From the NCBI GenBank assembly GCA_013399895.1, contig VXBA01003715.1:402351-466350 (forward strand): a stretch of 64,000 nt of DNA. The letters are read 5' to 3'. Source of the stretch: Serilophus lunatus (taxonomy: Eukaryota; Chordata; Aves; Passeriformes; Eurylaimidae). The notes under the pieces were generated by a model, which saw only the letters and a program-made list of their open reading frames with translations, had not been told where the DNA came from and did not search any database. The translations under genes and the position numbers were made by a program. Shown here one piece after another: positions 25,479-38,190 of the stretch; the first letter of the stretch is position 1; every line of letters begins with the position of its first letter.

Positions 25479-26850
25479 AGATCATTCTTCACCTCAGAGC
25501 TACTTCCTTGCCATGTTATCCCTTTCGGCGCTGACCTGACACGCTTCTCTCACACCACAAGTTCTCTAGGCATAATTGAAATTATAAATGTCTTGTGTCT
25601 GGGTTTCATTGTAATCTTACTACATTAACTGGATAGTGGATTTGAGTATATCTGATCTTCTGTAAAACCATATTGGAGAAGACTGGTTCATTGGGGGTTT
25701 GAGACATTAGCTATAATATAGTTAGTTATGTAACTGGTGAAAGGGAAAACATCAGAAACCTGTGCTGGAAAATGTCAGGGAGCAGGTTAGTGATGGAGCA
25801 CTTCAGTAATTGGTTTGAGCCAAATCTGCCTAATGAAACGAAGGATGATGTGAGCTTCTTAATAACAACAAAAATAATAAATTATAAATATGTTTAGGTG
25901 CTGTAACAAATGTTATTTCACCTAGAAAAAGTTGGAAGACCTTGACAGTTCATTAGAATATTTGAGACAGAGAAAAGCACAGAGGCATATTAGAAAGAAC
26001 AAAATCCATTTCTGATCAAGCCAATATCTGATTTTGAGGGACTGGACCCTGGTCTCCACTCCTCCTGGAGGGCTGTTCCAAAAGCTCACTTATATTCATC
26101 TTTAAATTTCTAGTTAGATTTAAATTAGTTCAAAACTTTTAGTTTAATGCAAAAAAGTCTGATAATCCTATGAGGATTTTTTCCCTCTAGCATTTATTCC
26201 TCCCAGGTATTTAAAGGGAGTAATCCCATTCAGTTTCTGGTTTTGATGGACTAAGGAGACAGCTTAATTTCAGGATCATCTCATAGTTTTTTGGTGGTTA
26301 TTGAAAGTTCACTCTGTCCTTTTCTAACTGTATGCAACTAAAATCTATTGCATTGAATGAGGTTTGCACCATTGGAGAGTTCTTTAATATCTCCCTTATT
26401 TCTGCTGAGATACCGCAGCTGTTATATTCTAGGATAACATTTGCCTTTATCACAGCTGTACTGTATTCAGGGCTCATAGCAATCATCTGATCAGATTGCA
26501 TATGTAGATCCTCTTTCCCCAGAGATCACTAAAATGCTGAAAAGTAGCCTAAGTAGAACATTGTAGCAGTCCAGTGATTTTATGCTATATATGTGTAGCT
26601 AGGGACTGGAGAAAATTTTATTAAGACAATTACTATGAAAATATAAACATTAATGAAAACACTATGGAATGCAGAGTTTCAAACCATATGCCTTAGTTTT
26701 TAAGTGATTTTTCTCCAGTAATTATGTCTAGATGTAGATATTGTAAATGTAAGTTGGTTTTTTGGGAGGGTTTTTTCGAAACAGATGAACAGTACTAACT
26801 TTCCTTCACCAATGCTTTTTAAAGCATAGCAAAATACCTTGTTTTGAAGG
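25479..26850. other. Anonymous AT-rich non-coding stretch
   Basis: No gene or repeat family recognised between the CR1 and the next LTR. Open frames are 78 codons or shorter. Confidence 0.55.
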
Positions 26851-28000
26851 TGTAGTGGTTTAACGTGGGCTGGATACCAGGGGCCCACCACAGCCAATCT
26901 CTCATTCCCCCTCACCCAGCAATAGAGGAGAGACAATATAAAGAGAGGTTTTGTTAGTTGAGGTAAGGACTACAACAGATTTTTGCTAATCACTGTCACA
27001 GGCAAAACAAGACTCCATGTGGAAATAATAGTTAAATTTATTACTAACAAGATCAGAGCTTAAGAGTGAGAGACAATAAGAGAAACCTTTTACCCCCACC
27101 CTCATTCTTACATCCAACCTCCTCTCCCGCAGCAGTCCAGGGAAAAGGCAAGGTGGAAGGAGGGTTGTTATGGTCAGCTGCTGTTTTCAGCTGCTGCTTG
27201 GGAAAAAGAGTCCTTCCAACCGCATTCCATGGGGTCTCATCCCGCGGGAGACAGTTCTTCACAAAGTGCTCCAGCGTGGATCTCTCTGACAGGATACAGT
27301 TCCTCTCACAAACTGCTCCAGTGAGAGTCCATCCCATGGGCAGCAGACCTTCAGACACTGCTGCCACATGGGTCACATTCCATAGGGTACAGTCTTTCAA
27401 ATGTAAGCTGCTCCAGCATGAGCCCCACAGGCCACAAATCCTAAAAGGAAATCCTGCTCCTCTCTCCCACGGGCTACAGTCCTCTGCCAGGACCCCACTC
27501 CAACATGGGCCTCCTACAGGCTACAGCCTTCCCTCGACATCCAGCTGCTCCAGTGTGGCTTCTCCATGGGCTACAGGTGGATCTCTGCACTCCTGTGGTC
27601 CTCCATGGGCTGCAGGGGCACAGCTGCTTCACCATGGTCTTCCCCATGGGCTGCAGCTGGATCTCAGCTCCGGCGCCAGGAGCATCTCCTCCCCCTCCTT
27701 CTCCACTGACCTCGGTGTCTGCGTTGTTCACAGGCTCTCACCCTGCTCCTCTCTGGAAGCCATCTTCATCTAACTAAACTTTTTTTTCTTTTCCTTCTTA
27801 AATATGTTATCACAGAGGCGTTCCTTCAACTGCTGATTGGCCTGGCCTTGGTCAGCGGTGGACCCAGCCTGGAGCCGGCTGGCATTGGCTCTGCTGGACA
27901 TGGGGGAAACTTCCAGCAGCTTCTTGAAGAAGCCTCCCCCTCAGCCCTCCCCCCTCCACCACCGCTGCTACCAAAACGTGGCGACAGAGAAAGCAATACA
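26851..28000 (-). mobile_element. Avian endogenous retrovirus solo LTR, minus strand (1150 bp)
   Basis: The ends are TGTAGTGGTTTAACG and AAAGCAATACA on the plus strand. Read on the minus strand the element ends GTTAAACCACTACA, like other avian LTRs. Minus-strand signals are TATTTAAG at 27797-27804 and AATAAA at 27037-27042. The flanking pentamers GAAGG (26846-26850) and AAAGG (28001-28005) match at four of five positions, a plausible decayed target-site duplication. Much of the interior (about 27210-27680) is a ladder of related 30-40 bp units on the theme GCTCCAGCATGGGCC plus ATGGGCTGCAG, typical of one avian ERV LTR family (from memory). No gag, pol or env is present. Frames of up to 235 codons follow the unit periodicity and are not taken as genes. 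Confidence 0.85.
27210..27680. repeat. Degenerate tandem units inside LTR
   Basis: At least eight diverged units alternate a GCTCCAGCRTGG-like block with a CCATGGGCTRCAG-like block, for example near 27258, 27310, 27402, 27540, 27570 and 27600-27660. They belong to the enclosing LTR. Unit lengths vary, so this is old tandem expansion rather than a current minisatellite. Confidence 0.7.
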
Positions 28001-28069
28001 AAAGGCCAGAATAATATGCACACAGGGTGTACGTAAAACTACCTCCAGCTGTATGAAATGGAGCCAAAG

Positions 28070-28246
28070 GGAAGAGATTGCCCAGAGAAGTCGTGGATGC
28101 CTCATCTCTTAAAGTGTTTGAGGCTGGGTTGGATGTAGCTCTGAGCAACCTGGTCTACTGAAAGGTGTGTCTGTCCACAGCATAGGGCTTGGAATGAGAT
28201 GATCTTCAAGGTCCCTTCTAACCCAAACCATTCTATGATTCTATGA
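28070..28246 (+). mobile_element. CR1 LINE 3' end, plus strand
   Basis: The fragment runs from GATTGCCCAGAGAAGTCGTG, the C-terminal end of ORF2, to the 3' untranslated region GGTCCCTTCTAACCC, and finishes in the canonical tail ATTCTATGATTCTATGA. It is severely 5'-truncated. It starts about 70 bases after the preceding LTR, so that LTR may have landed just upstream of an existing CR1, or in its decayed 5' edge. Confidence 0.93.
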
Positions 28247-31200
28247 CACTGGTTTTACAAGTAATGATAAATGGCACCGCATAACCTTCATCTCTGCTGG
28301 TTAACGAAAGTCAGGAAATTAGTAGCATTTCTTTATTACACATATTTAGGGGGTCTATAACAAACTGCAATTTTGTCAGGCTGAACTATAGTTCTGGAAA
28401 CTCTGCATTTCAAAGGGAAACCACAAAAAGCTTGAAGAAATATGTGTAGCTTTTTCCTGTGAGCAAGAGAAACTGCAGGAAAAACATGAAAGTTCAGATA
28501 GGCAATGGAAGGTGTACAGAAGCAGGACTATATAACTTCAGTCCGCAAAGGACCTCCTTTCCTCAGGTATTTGGAAATTTTTCTCTATTCATAGTAGGAT
28601 TAGAAATGGAGGTTCTGTCCAAGTGGCCAAAACCTTCTAGCCCAAGAAATTCAAACTTCATCCTCTTTACTAAAGATGCCAAAATCCTTCCTGCTGTGTT
28701 CAGTATGGATTCCCAGAGAGGCTGCATATAACCTGCATGCAAGGCAGAATGAATTTGGAAAGATTTATATTGATAACTATGGATTCGAACATTCCAGACA
28801 GGTGACAACTTAGAGAGATCTATCTTCTCATTAATTCTCAGAAGAGTTCAGTTTAGAATTACTTTCATCAGACAGGGGGAGTATGGTGATATTCTGATTT
28901 GGAGGTTGTTGGTTAAGCCATGATCTCCTTGTGTTTACGTGTAGATTCAGTGAGATTTATGTTTTTCTATTTCTCTCTCCTTAAAATTTTAGTAGACGGA
29001 GATGAATGATGACAAACAGATTGACTGACAGTTTCTTTGAGTATATTATTTGGATAATTGTAATAGATACATAACTGTATCAGTTAGGAATAGAATAGAT
29101 CGACTATAACTATTTCATTTTGGTATTTCACAGGGTTTCAATAAATGAAACCAGACTAGAAATACTACCAGAGCACAGATAATCTGCAACAATCAGCCAA
29201 TACATATCATTAGAAAATTGCTTTATCAATAGATCTTTTTAACAACAGCTCAGATTGAAAAGTAATGTTTTTAAAATCTGCCTACAGCTGAACAGAAAAA
29301 AAATGTTTCTGCTTATAAAAGATGTCTTCTACTTCATAATCAGAAAAAAGGCCAGAGGAGTTCAATAATATGATAATGTCAGGACCATCAAATGAGATGT
29401 AATCAGAAATGAGAAATCAGCATAATATAGCCAGGGCATGTGTTTGGCAGAAGTGAATGGGAAAGTAACAATAAATGAATTAATACTTTTGTTTCCTTCC
29501 AAGAAAACTAAACATAAATCTCTTCAAAATTTTATCCATGAACAACTTACCTAATTTGACAAAATTCAACACTTTCTGAACTGTCTGCAACCAGACAGTA
29601 ATTACCAGAATGGTAATTTCTTACATTTGCTTATTTCTCAAAACTTTGTGAGTCTCCTCCAACTTTAGTTTCTTAATTATAAACTGTTAATAATGGTTTG
29701 CTTCCTCTTCTGATATTGTTGCTTATGTCCAGGATTAAGGTTTACAATCAGTTTAAGAATAGCGACAAAGACATGATGAAAACAGTGGGACTTAAACTTC
29801 TCTTTAAATAAAAATTTGTATTTCCCTCAGGGTCAATTATATACCTTTTACTTTTAAATATTATATGAAATATTTAAAGTACTATATCTACGCCCATATG
29901 CAAATATAAAAAGCATGGAATTCAAAGTCCCATAAAAGGCAAAAAGGCAATGAAGAATCTGCTTAAAAATATTCAGGAATCTCTTAGCTACTTTAAAAAA
30001 GCCCTGCATCCCACTCGTTCTTGTATGTCATCTAGTTCTGTGTGACTTTGATATTGAAAGATGTAGATATGATAGAATCACATGAAAATTGCAGAAACCC
30101 ATGAATTGAGAATTTCCTTTTGTATCCTGAAAAGTTTGTCTCTCTTCCTGAGCAGCAGCCTCAATTGTCTTCAGATAAAGACAGTATATGCTGAAAAAAA
30201 CTTTTCTAAAGATATTGCAGACTTTCTGTTTTAAAACTCTTGCATTAGTTTAAGCTAATGCACTATCTTCACTGCTTTTTCCTAAGAATTTGTAGCCAAC
30301 TGTAGCCACGATGTAAGAAAAAGGGCCATTGTTGTCAGTAACATATTAAGAGAATATCTCAGCCTCTCTTTAAAATATATATATATATATGCAAGCAAAG
30401 GCAGAAGTAATTACAAATGTTTATCCTGACTTTAATATTTGGGGTCTTTTTCAAGTCCCTTTAGGATTGTAATTACATTTTAACCTTGATATTATCCTTT
30501 TATCACAAACATTGTACCTCTTCTTGCTCCCAGAGCAAGGGTTGGACATCTGTAAAAAAGTCTAATTCTACAGTTTCGGCATATAGCTCACAGTGCAGAG
30601 TAAGCAATGACTGCCTGCTATCCTCTAGAGCCTGGTACAAATCCTGTTCACACAGCCTTAAAATAACTGTCTAACTAACTGTATATGTTTAAACATCTGC
30701 TGGTACAGAGCTTGGTCCAACATCCCTAGTGACTTTCAGACAGGGAGAGAAGGATCAGCAGCACCTATGTTACCCTTATGAGCAAAAGATCAGGCAATAC
30801 AATTTTATTACGAGGCAGAGGACTCTTTCTGTTAACAAGTGTTCATGGAGATGTGGAAAAACAGTCGTTTCTTAACCTTACTGAGGACAGGGCTTATATT
30901 GTGGTAGTTAATCATGTTCATCCCTCCTTGCATCCTTTCATATATAAAGGCCAACTAAAAACAGATTGATATTACAAAAGCATCAATATTAGTAAATCAT
31001 TACAAAAAAACAAATAAAAAGCCACAACAAAAAAATCCTCAAAAAGAGTGTTTCCCTTGTTCCCAGTTTAACGTGACACCATAAATGCAGCCACAATAGC
31101 AGAAAAAGAGTAATTTGGTCCTTACATGAAGGAGATGTGTCAGAAGCTCTGTGGCATGTTTCCCCATCCATTGTCTTCTGTGTTTTTTTGGGGGTAGGTC

Positions 31201-32814
31201 TGGTTTAATGACCTTTTGCAGTCCTGAATTGCAGTAGTTTTTACCTGAAAAGTTAGATGATGCTTTCCTTTGGCTAAGTAAATAAATTAACCTACCTGAC
31301 TCAGGAAAAAAAGAGCGGTGGGAGAATTAAAAGAATACGGTCCTACCCCGAGAACTCACAAGCTGGATTGCACCAAAGTAAAAATCCACTTGAAAATAAA
31401 ATTTAAAACAATATCAAAAATACCCAAACCACAACAAAACAAACACACAAAAAACCCCACCCAAAAAAACCATAATTTGGGACTTTCATGTGTAAATACA
31501 TTATGAATTTTTAGTAACTCAGTATGCACACTATCCTGAGGGACCACCTAGTTTGTTTCTGCAATGCTAACAATGGCCAAAAGTGAATTTGATGAACTAG
31601 AATAAAACACTGGTTGTATGAGCTGAGCAAAGCTGTGTGCGTGATGGCAGCTGGAGTCTGTAGGCTGCCAGGAAAGCCATACAGACAGGAGCTTGGAAGG
31701 CAATTGTCCTGTCCTGATGGCATTTAGAACTAGTGATTAATGGAGAATGAGGTTAGTGTTAGTCAGCTAACCTCTGGAAAGGAAAAAAAAAAAAAGTCAC
31801 TTTCAAACAGTGTTTTTTGTTCAGCTCATTGTTCATGAATTCTTCAGGCCTGGGGATCTCCATCAGCAATTCTGTTTATATTGTTTGGTTTATTAAATAC
31901 ATGCACCAAGGGAAATTATTTTCTTGTATTTACAGACAGGGCTCAGGGTACTGTAGAATATCTTGTTTTAAATTCAATATATAAAAATTAGGGCTTTTTT
32001 TTTATTTTAGGAACAAGAAAGTTCCATAATTTTTAGATGACATGTTCATAACTTACTTCCATTCCTGAGGTGTCTTTTTTCAAAATGCAGTAAACTCAGT
32101 ATCCCTTTGAAACCCATTACGGAAGGCCATTCCATTTACCAGAAAGTTACCTTAAACATCTTAAATTTAATGACATTTTTATAGAAGCGTCTATATCATT
32201 GAAGTAACAACAGACATTATTTGCTAAGCTACACCTAAATAAGGACGAGGACACTGCTGTCAGTAGTCCCAACAAACTCTAAACCAGAATTTAATCATGT
32301 GTGGCTCATGCATCCATTCTATTTTCTTGCAATCTGTTCCCTTATATTTGATTAACCTTTCTAGTTGGAAGTCTCTGCCGAAGTGAAGCAGCTAGTTCTT
32401 TGGGATGAAAGCAATACAGATATGCAGAGTATCAGGCAGACAGCAAGGTGTTCTGCCAAATTGTTCTGCACTTACAGCTGACAAAATTTATTTGTTTGTA
32501 ACTAGAATTTGACAGGAAAATGTGTTTTTGCTGAACAAAAATATGTTTTTCAAAGGCTAGAAAGTTATCCATACCATCAAAATTTGGAAAATGTTGATGT
32601 GCTATTTCATCACAAATAATGCTTAGATGCTGTCCTTGTTTAAAGGACAATATAAGTGTTATTGAGCAAATGAGATGGGTATAAATATGGACGGGTGTAT
32701 GGATATGAATGAACTGATATGACTTGTTATTGAAGTAGTGAATCAAAGAAAAAACCATTAAAAAACAATAATCAACGTCTTTAGAAATATTGTCTCTTAT
32801 GCTCTCTAACAGTT
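28247..32814. other. Anonymous AT-rich non-coding stretch
   Basis: No gene or repeat family recognised over 4.5 kb. It includes a short TA run at 30375-30390 and an A/C-rich low-complexity patch at about 31425-31475, G/T-rich on the other strand. The longest frame, 108 codons on the minus strand at 32432-32758, has no motif. Confidence 0.55.
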
Positions 32815-33535
32815 CTATGTGCTGGAGGTGCAGGAGCTGCAGTGGGGGAGCTCAGGGGCTGCTGTGACTCCCTTCCAGTCAGGTGCTGAGCCCAGGGACC
32901 GAGAGGGACTGGGGACCCCCAGGGAACACGAGGAAAACTTAGGAGCACACGAATCCAGATCTTTGGTGGGAGTCTGGGGTAGCTTCCAGGTGGCACGGTG
33001 TCTGCGGAGGTCTCAGCAGCCGGCGGTGGTCTGGTGTCGGCAGGAGAGAAGCCGAGGCGGCGGGGGTCGCGCCTGCGCAAGCAGCGCCGAGGAGAGGGGT
33101 TAGAGCCCTCACACGGGCTCACGTCCGGCACACAGAGCCCGAGCAACACCGGGCGCCGCGCTCTTCCTCCTGGCCAAGAGCCCCACCTCCCTCCCAGAGT
33201 TCTCTGTGTGGTTTTCCCAGGCACCTCCTGACCACAGGGGACCAATGGGAGATGGAGGAGAAAAGGCGTCCCTTCGCTACAGCGCCGCCCAGCGGGCCCA
33301 GCCTCAGCGGGGGCGTGTCTCTCTGCAGTTCCTGGTGAGAGATGGGCCCTTGCTCCTGTCCCAGTAAGTGTTGGGCGTGTCACGTCTGGGCTCCAAACTC
33401 CCTGTGCCCCACCCCCCTGGCCCCCAAACCTGGCCAGGCACCCAAAACCAGAGGTGTCCCATCCCCAGCCCGGGCTCAGGGCTCAGCCCTGCCCCCTCGC
33501 TGGTCCGAGGAGAGGAAAGGAGTTATTTTTTTCTA
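32815..33535. promoter_or_regulatory. Isolated CpG-rich island, candidate promoter or unclassified LTR
   Basis: About 700 bases switch abruptly from AT-rich to GC-rich. By eye some 30 CpG dinucleotides fall between 32995 and 33400. Promoter-type elements are visible: a CGCCTGCGCA motif at about 33069-33078 resembling an NRF-1 site, a CCAAT box in GACCAATGGG at about 33240 (ATTGG on the minus strand), and GC boxes near 33285-33320. The longest frame, 200 codons on the minus strand at 32781-33383, is rich in P, R, S and G, shows no domain and is expected in stop-poor DNA. Two explanations remain: the CpG-island promoter of a gene outside or not recognisable in this window, or an LTR or retroelement of a family I do not recognise. 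No TG...CA ends or duplicated flanks could be defined. Confidence 0.5.
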
Positions 33536-34890
33536 CTTTTCTCTCCAACCTATCACAGATGCTCACATTTCTGCTTTATTTGTAATCATCAGCCCTCTCA
33601 ATCAGGATACTTTTCTTATGAGACATTGTAACTGGGGCTGATGAAATATTTTGATGGCTCACTAAGAATGGAACCCACTGTATAAGTTATGGAAACCAGT
33701 AAGAATGGGCCATACAGTGCTATTTCCGAATGGATAGTTCTGGTTTTAAACTGGAATTTTTAGCAAAATCTTGTCTATTTATTTTGGAAAAGAGATCTAT
33801 ATCTGGATGCCTGTGCCATGCATATCTGGTCTAGGTTATTAAAAACGATTTTCTAGTGAGGATATGTAGGTTTAAGCATGCAATCCCTCTGGAGAGGTTT
33901 GCTAATAGGTGCCAGTATCATTCACTTCACAAATTTAGGAAATTAAATTTAAATTAAGCTACTGATGTTTTTCAACATCTCTATTATTAGCTGTTAAAAG
34001 ACAGAATTATGCTTTTATTAAAGAGCATGGATTCATTGGGTTATAAAAGCTATTTGTAGAACACTTGAGATATCGGCATGTTACACCAAGCATGTACACC
34101 TGTACTTTATATTTTACAGCCTTTTATGTTATTTGCTATCACCTTGCAGTTGCCTTTTGCTTTCAAGTATACCACCATTGTTTCACAGTGTAGTAAATAA
34201 CTTCTAAGGTTTTTAAAGTGCATCCATGGACCTTATCTGGTCCTCTTGCCACTTCTCTCTCTCATTTCCCTGTGCACAAACCACTAGGACGTGCTAAAAG
34301 GCAAATCTTGTCCTCTTCAAGCACTTCAGCACTGTGCAGAGGAGTCCAGATAGAGCAGAACAGTGAGGTAATGCACTGAAGCAGTAGTGTTTCAGCAAGG
34401 CATATACGAGGATGTCTTTGTCCTTGTTTCCTTTAGAGCAGTGTTGGTGACTCAATGCATCATGCAGTTTGCAGGAATTTAGTGTCACTGTGCAGGGCAC
34501 CAATCTTTTTTGGAGGGAGAACACCTACTCAGTGCATCTATAGGATGCTGCTCCTCTAGAGTATTTGCATAAGCCTTTGTCACCTGAAGACGTGTCTCAG
34601 CAAATATCCCCACCAAAATCCTTGATAAGTATTTCTATTTCCAAACTTCTGTACTTGGCTAGGAATGGATTTAAGCTATAATTGTGTTTAAATTACATTA
34701 ATTCTACCCCATTTTGATTCCTGTACTTCAAGTGCAGCAACTCTGCCCATTTGTGAATTTTCTGACTGTGGAATTTCATCAGAGAAAGGGATCTCTAAAA
34801 AAAATTATGTTTTTTTGTGGCATCAGCTTTTACAACCCTTCTTTTAGCATAGCTTGCTCTTCTCCACAATATACTGGCAGTAGGGTGCCC
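33536..34890. other. Anonymous non-coding stretch
   Basis: AT-rich sequence returns directly after the CpG island. No splice-site-bounded open exon or repeat family could be recognised. Confidence 0.5.
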
Positions 34891-35025
34891 CAGAATAGAA
34901 TAATAGAATCATTTTTGTTGAAAAAGACCCCTAGGATTATCAAGTTTAACTATTAACCTGACACAAGCAGATCATCCACTAGACTATACAACTAAGCACC
35001 CTGTTAACACCTAGCTGTCAGGCAC
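34891..35025 (-). mobile_element. CR1 LINE 3' end, minus strand
   Basis: Reading on the minus strand, the piece ends in a decayed tail (GATTCTATTATTCTATTCTG) preceded by the 3' untranslated block that normally reads GGGTCTTTTCCAACC, here CTAGGGGTCTTTTTCAAC. Only the last 120-135 bases survive, so this is a short 5'-truncated copy. The right limit is approximate. Confidence 0.85.
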
Positions 35026-37232
35026 ACCAAAACATGAGGAGCACATAGTCACTGCCTGCTTGCCTGAATTAGTGACTAGACTTTAGCCTCATTCTCTTAT
35101 GGCCCAGGTGAGGCAGTACCCAGCAGCAGTTTTGCTGCTCAGAGTGGATCTTTCAAGTCCCCCACATCTGAGGTGCTGGGCCAGAGAATGTGAGTAGCTG
35201 CAGACACTTCCTAGGACATGATAGGCAAACATCCTTGTCTCAGAGCTGCTCACTTTGTGTAAACGATGAAAATAACTGCTGGATCTGGACCTTCATTTCA
35301 GATCTCCTACAACCTGAAGACTGTCTTCACCTTTAGACTCTTTGGAAGCATAGTAAAATGTTTGTTTCCTGCTTCTGTTGAGAAAGTATCCCAACTCAGA
35401 ACAACTGGGCGGGGGGGAGCAGAAATGGGGTGGTGTTTGTTTTAATGGGGGGGCTGTTTTAATTTCTTATATTTTACAGAACAAACAGTCATTTCACTCT
35501 CGGGTTGTGTCAAATCTTACTGAATTGATTTCCAATAGGTCTAATGAAAGCATGGCCAGAGAATTTAGCCATTTTTCAGAAATGTATCGCTATTTTGATA
35601 ATTGAAAAAGGGAAAAATACTGCTGAAGAAAACTGCTCCCTTTTTTATCATCTCTTTTTTTTTATGAGTGAGTATATGTTTTGTAACATAAATCATATTT
35701 AATGTTCTTCCTTGCATGTAAGCTCTGAGAAAATATCCTCAAGCAAGCTGTTTTCCAGAAGAATCAGCTCAGGCATTCCCCATCTGGAAAAATATTGTTA
35801 TGGCATTGTGGCTTGAAACAAAGTGAGTGATGGAATATGACTGATGTGAGCTAGTGTACCAGAAAATGTTTTCAAACCTTGGACCTGCTCTTGAATTCAA
35901 TACTAGCTTTAGTAGTTTAGTTACTCAAGGGCAGATATCAAACACTTGCTCTGTCCACTCTCCTTTACTGCCAACACCATTAATTTTTCAAATGAGTCAG
36001 CACATTTCTATTTATTCTTTAATTGATTGGGAATACAGAGCTCTAATTGAGATTGTAAAATTAAAGTTGTAGATTTGATTGTCTGCTCAGAGTTCAGAAC
36101 ACCCCAGTGATCAGAGCTATCAGTCTTACAAATGGTATAAGCAAATCTAAAACAACAAAGAAAAAATCAAATTCGTAGGTCTGCAAAATGAGTTAACTCT
36201 CAGTTAACTCAGTGCTTACTTCTCATTCAGGCTGAAACATAGCCTGAATGTGTCAGCAATAATGTATCTGGAAAAATAAAACAGTCCAGGTGAATACAAA
36301 GCTTTCCAACTTTATTTCGGAGGTGGCAAATCATCTTGAAGAGTGCACCAGATTAAATACTGCCACAGCACAACTCATGACTGACTGAAAATCAAATTAG
36401 AATTGATTTCCAGACTGCACCAAAGGAATATATCTTTATAATTTGCTGGAAAAGCAATGGAAATAGGTATGCAACAAGAGGGAAGCAACATGGAGCATCA
36501 GCCTTCATTAGCCTTTGTTCTGGTATCTCTCCCTCTTGAGGACAATAGTAAAAGGAAGCACAGTTTTGTCTCCATTCAAGTTAGTTGTATAATTCTAGAA
36601 GCAATTCAAATATTAAGACAATATTAAGAAAAAATAAGGTAACAATAGAATTTAACTTTCCTTTTTTAAAATAGTATGTAACATGACCTGCTCTGGCACA
36701 GTATCTTTGGCAGGCAGGAGGGATGCGTGTGTGTCAGGGCCTGTATCAACCACTGAAAGAAAGAAGGCTCAGTTGCCCAGTCTTCTAAAACAAAGGACCT
36801 CATCTGAAACAAAATTACTCTTCTCATGTGCTATCTGTGTTTGAATCTCCTCAGATAAGGAATCTTTCTCTTTTAATGAAATTATTTCATTCTTCAATGA
36901 CTCACTCTATTTCTAATTTCTTATTTTCCTGTACTCTGTGACTCGGGCTATCCAGCCCTCCCAGTCTTCAGTGCCATTTTTCTCTTTGTTGCTATGTTAT
37001 CCTTTCTGCTGTGTAAGATTTTTTGCACGCATTTTTCATGTTGTATCAACTACTTTCCACAACACAAACAAAACTCTGCTCTTGACTACTAATAGGACTT
37101 GATGATGACGAGAGACTCTTTTTGGCTTCATAAAATTTGTGAAGCACATTCAAAAAAATGAGCAAAGAATCATCATATACAATTTTGGACAGAGCTGCAG
37201 CACTGCTTTTGAGGGCAGCATACATGAAGGAT
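35026..37232. other. Anonymous AT-rich non-coding stretch
   Basis: No gene or known repeat recognised. Two G-run patches occur at about 35408-35416 and 35446-35453. Frames are 80 codons or shorter. Confidence 0.55.
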
Positions 37233-38172
37233 CTTAGAGTCATAGAATGATTTTTGTTGAAAGTGACCTTAAAGATCATCTTCTTCTAAGCCCTCTACTG
37301 TGAACAGAGATGTCCTCCAACTACACCACATTGTTGAAAGCCCCATCAAACCTGGCCTTGAACACTTCCACAACTTCTCTGGGAAACCTGGTCCAGTCCC
37401 TCACCACCCTCAGAGGAAAGAATTTGTTCCTAATAGCTAATCTAGACCTGCCCTCCTTAAGCTTAAGGCCATTCCCCCTTGTCCTAACCCTATATGGCCT
37501 TGAAAAAAGTCCCTTTTCAGGCTTCCTGTAAGCCCTTTTCAGGTACCAGAAGGCTGCTATAAGGTCTCTCTGGAGCGTTCTTCTCCAGGCTGTCTACATA
37601 AGAGAGATGTTTCAATCCTTTGAAATCTTTGTAGCCTCCTCTGGACTCATTCCAACAGGTCCACATCTTCCTTTCTGTTTGGGGTCCCAGAGCTGAAGAG
37701 TACTCCAGGTGCAGTCTCACAAAAGCAGAATAGAGAGGGCAGAATCACCTCTCCTGACCTGCTGGTCACACTTCTTTTGATGCTGCCCAGGACATGGTTG
37801 GCTTTCTGGGCTGTGAGCGTGCATTGCCAAGATGTGCTGACCAAGTTTCTGGTCAGTCAGTACCCCCAAGTCTTTCTTGGGCTGCTCTTGATACATTCTT
37901 TACCCAGCCTGTTTGTGCTTGGGCTTGCCCCATCCCAAATGCAGGACCTTGCACTTGGCCTTGTTGAACTTCATGAAGTCCACACAGATTCACCTCTCAA
38001 GCCTGTTAGGGTTCCTCTGGAGGGCATCTCTACCTTCAAGCATGTCATCCACTCCACTCAGCTTGGTGTTATTGGCAAACTTGCTGAGGGTACACTCAAT
38101 CCTACTATCCATGTCCCCAGCAAAGATGTTAAACAGTTCTAGTCTCAATACTGATCCCTGAGAGTGGTATAG
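37233..38172 (-). mobile_element. CR1 LINE 3' portion, minus strand (about 0.94 kb)
   Basis: The left edge is the CR1 3' end on the minus strand (tail and CAACAAAAATCATTCTATGA). The fragment continues through the C-terminal half of ORF2 into the reverse transcriptase. At the 5' end of the copy the motif block reads ECTLSKFANNTKL, where the family has SKFADDTKL: both catalytic aspartates of the YADD-like box have become asparagine. Further on, QKANHVLGSIKRSVTSRS and LHLEYSSALG are typical CR1 stretches. Stops and shifts break the frame, so it is dead. An LTR begins about ten bases beyond the right edge. Confidence 0.92.
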
Positions 38173-38190
38173 GGCATTTTCTTGTAACAA
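37990..38190 (-). pseudogene. CR1 ORF2 fragment with destroyed catalytic box
   Basis: This frame covers the palm of reverse transcriptase around LFNIFAGDMDSRIECTLS and FANNTKLSGVDDMLEGRDAL. The family's FADD box supplies two metal-binding aspartates. Here both codons read AAT or AAC. Because most mutation in dead copies is random, this is decay rather than adaptation. Confidence 0.85.

Noticed and set aside
27066..27773. 235-codon plus-strand open frame with repeated short phrases
   Set aside because: It follows the tandem ladder of a solo LTR read in the antisense direction; not a gene.
32781..33383. 200-codon minus-strand open frame in the CpG island
   Set aside because: The composition (P, R, S, G) is that of translated GC-rich DNA, no motif is present, and open frames exist on the other strand as well.
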